A DNA stretch of 15,450 nt from JBFLVQ01 sp040758525 (lineage in GTDB: Bacteria; Acidobacteriota; Blastocatellia; Chloracidobacteriales; JADJPF01), in contig JBFLVQ010000151.1 of the NCBI GenBank assembly GCA_040758525.1, forward strand, positions 1 to 15,450, read 5' to 3'. Below, piece after piece: positions 14,910 to 15,450 of the stretch. Every line of letters begins with the position of its first letter. Positions within the stretch are counted from its first letter, which is position 1. The notes under the pieces were generated by a model. It saw only the letters and a program-made list of their open reading frames with translations. It was not told where the DNA came from and searched no databases. Both the position numbers and the translations under genes were made by a program.

Positions 14910-15450
14910 ATGCCAATCAATAACAACAACCCCATTAACCCTAACGTTAGCAATGTTGACAGTAGTAGCAGTGTAGATCAAACAACCAATCAGACCTCAA
15001 CAACCCAATCTTCTTTACCCAAAGCAACCATTCCTAGTTCGGCAAGTCGTGCGTCTGGCCTGGCTGCTCAAGATGCATTGTTAGGTGCTTCGTTTGCAAA
15101 ATTCCAATTGGGCGTCTCTTTGAATGCCACTGGTTCGACTAGTAGCGGAACTACTGGGGTACCTCCCTCACTCAATCCCCGTGGTGCTTTTCAGAATAAT
15201 CTGAATAGCTTTATGGCCAACATTTTCAATGTGCCGAATAATAGATTCCGTAACAATCTTACCTCTCTGACCGTCAATTCTGCTGACCAATTGCAGAATG
15301 GTCAGATGGTATTCAAGGGCGGCGGCACAGCCAATCTATTCTTGGGTTTTCCACCCTCGAATCCATTTCCGCCCACTACAACCGCACAGATTCCTAGATT
15401 GGTATTAGATCCTGCTGCAGTGCTCTCATTCTCCAACAATGCTAATCAGC
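14910..15450 (+). CDS. Uncharacterised Asn/Ser/Thr-rich protein, N-terminal part (runs off right edge)
   Basis: An open reading frame of 180 codons without a stop before the window ends, starting MPINNNNPINPNVSNVDSSS. The family is not recognised. Residues 1-48 are low-complexity and rich in Asn, Ser, Thr and Gln. Residues 49-72 (GLAAQDALLGASFAKFQLGV) could form a short amphipathic helix. Another Ser/Thr/Gly patch follows (73-84), then segments with repeated Asn-Asn pairs (NNLNSFMANIFN, NNRFRNN) and a Pro-rich stretch near 147-157. There is no Sec signal peptide, lipobox or clear membrane segment. A polar, disordered start without a signal peptide could suit a protein exported by another route or a filament or matrix protein, but this is a guess. 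The AAGGAG site and long leader argue for a real, regulated gene. Confidence 0.75.
   Translation, partial: MPINNNNPINPNVSNVDSSSSVDQTTNQTSTTQSSLPKATIPSSASRASGLAAQDALLGASFAKFQLGVSLNATGSTSSGTTGVPPSLNPRGAFQNNLNSFMANIFNVPNNRFRNNLTSLTVNSADQLQNGQMVFKGGGTANLFLGFPPSNPFPPTTTAQIPRLVLDPAAVLSFSNNANQ

Noticed and set aside
14771..14953. 60-codon minus-strand open frame with a hydrophobic N-terminus
   Set aside because: It overlaps the leader, the AAGGAG site and the start of the plus-strand gene at 14910, which is much better supported.

Overview
The window looks like a chromosomal stretch of an Acidobacteriota bacterium, probably of the class Blastocatellia. The best taxonomic clue is the protein encoded on the minus strand at 5717-6679. 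It has the layout of the VWFA-related family that is characteristic of Acidobacteriota: signal peptide, short conserved N-terminal domain, then a von Willebrand A domain. The moderate GC content, many exported peptidases and low-complexity linkers fit this, but the assignment is an inference from gene content. No transposase, phage gene, CRISPR array, tRNA or rRNA was found.

Layout from left to right. (1) Positions 1-2593, minus strand: a type IV pilus block, read right to left. It has a PilT-family retraction ATPase, then a GspH/FimT-like prepilin, a PilV/GspI-like prepilin, and the first 20 codons of a third prepilin that runs off the left edge. (2) Positions 2594-2834: a divergent promoter region. 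(3) Positions 2835-5608, plus strand: the carboxyltransferase (beta) subunit of an acyl-CoA carboxylase, starting at TTG, followed 14 nt later by an exported protein with two tandem PA-IL (LecA)-like domains. These two domains share a 274-bp block of perfect DNA identity. (4) Positions 5609-5716: a convergent gap bracketed by 14-bp inverted repeats. (5) Positions 5717-6679, minus strand: the VWA protein. (6) Positions 6966-14130, plus strand: leuS, a large exported M14-type metallopeptidase and an M1 aminopeptidase lipoprotein of the leukotriene-A4-hydrolase type. A GC-rich hairpin sits between leuS and the M14 gene, and another hairpin follows the M1 gene. (7) Positions 14176-14909: a long non-coding stretch whose right half is rich in hairpins and palindromes. 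It leads into a strong Shine-Dalgarno site and an uncharacterised Asn/Ser/Thr-rich gene that is cut by the right edge.

How the genes may work together. The pilus block supplies pilus assembly and retraction parts. The two peptidases form a plausible pair for breaking down external peptides, one cleaving polypeptides at the cell surface or in the periplasm and one trimming N-termini, downstream of the leucine-charging enzyme. The carboxylase beta subunit has no biotin carboxylase or biotin carrier gene beside it, so its partner must lie elsewhere. No complete new system is evident. The points most worth following are the homogenised lectin-like repeats, the structured leader and unknown gene at the right edge, and the hairpin between leuS and the M14 gene.
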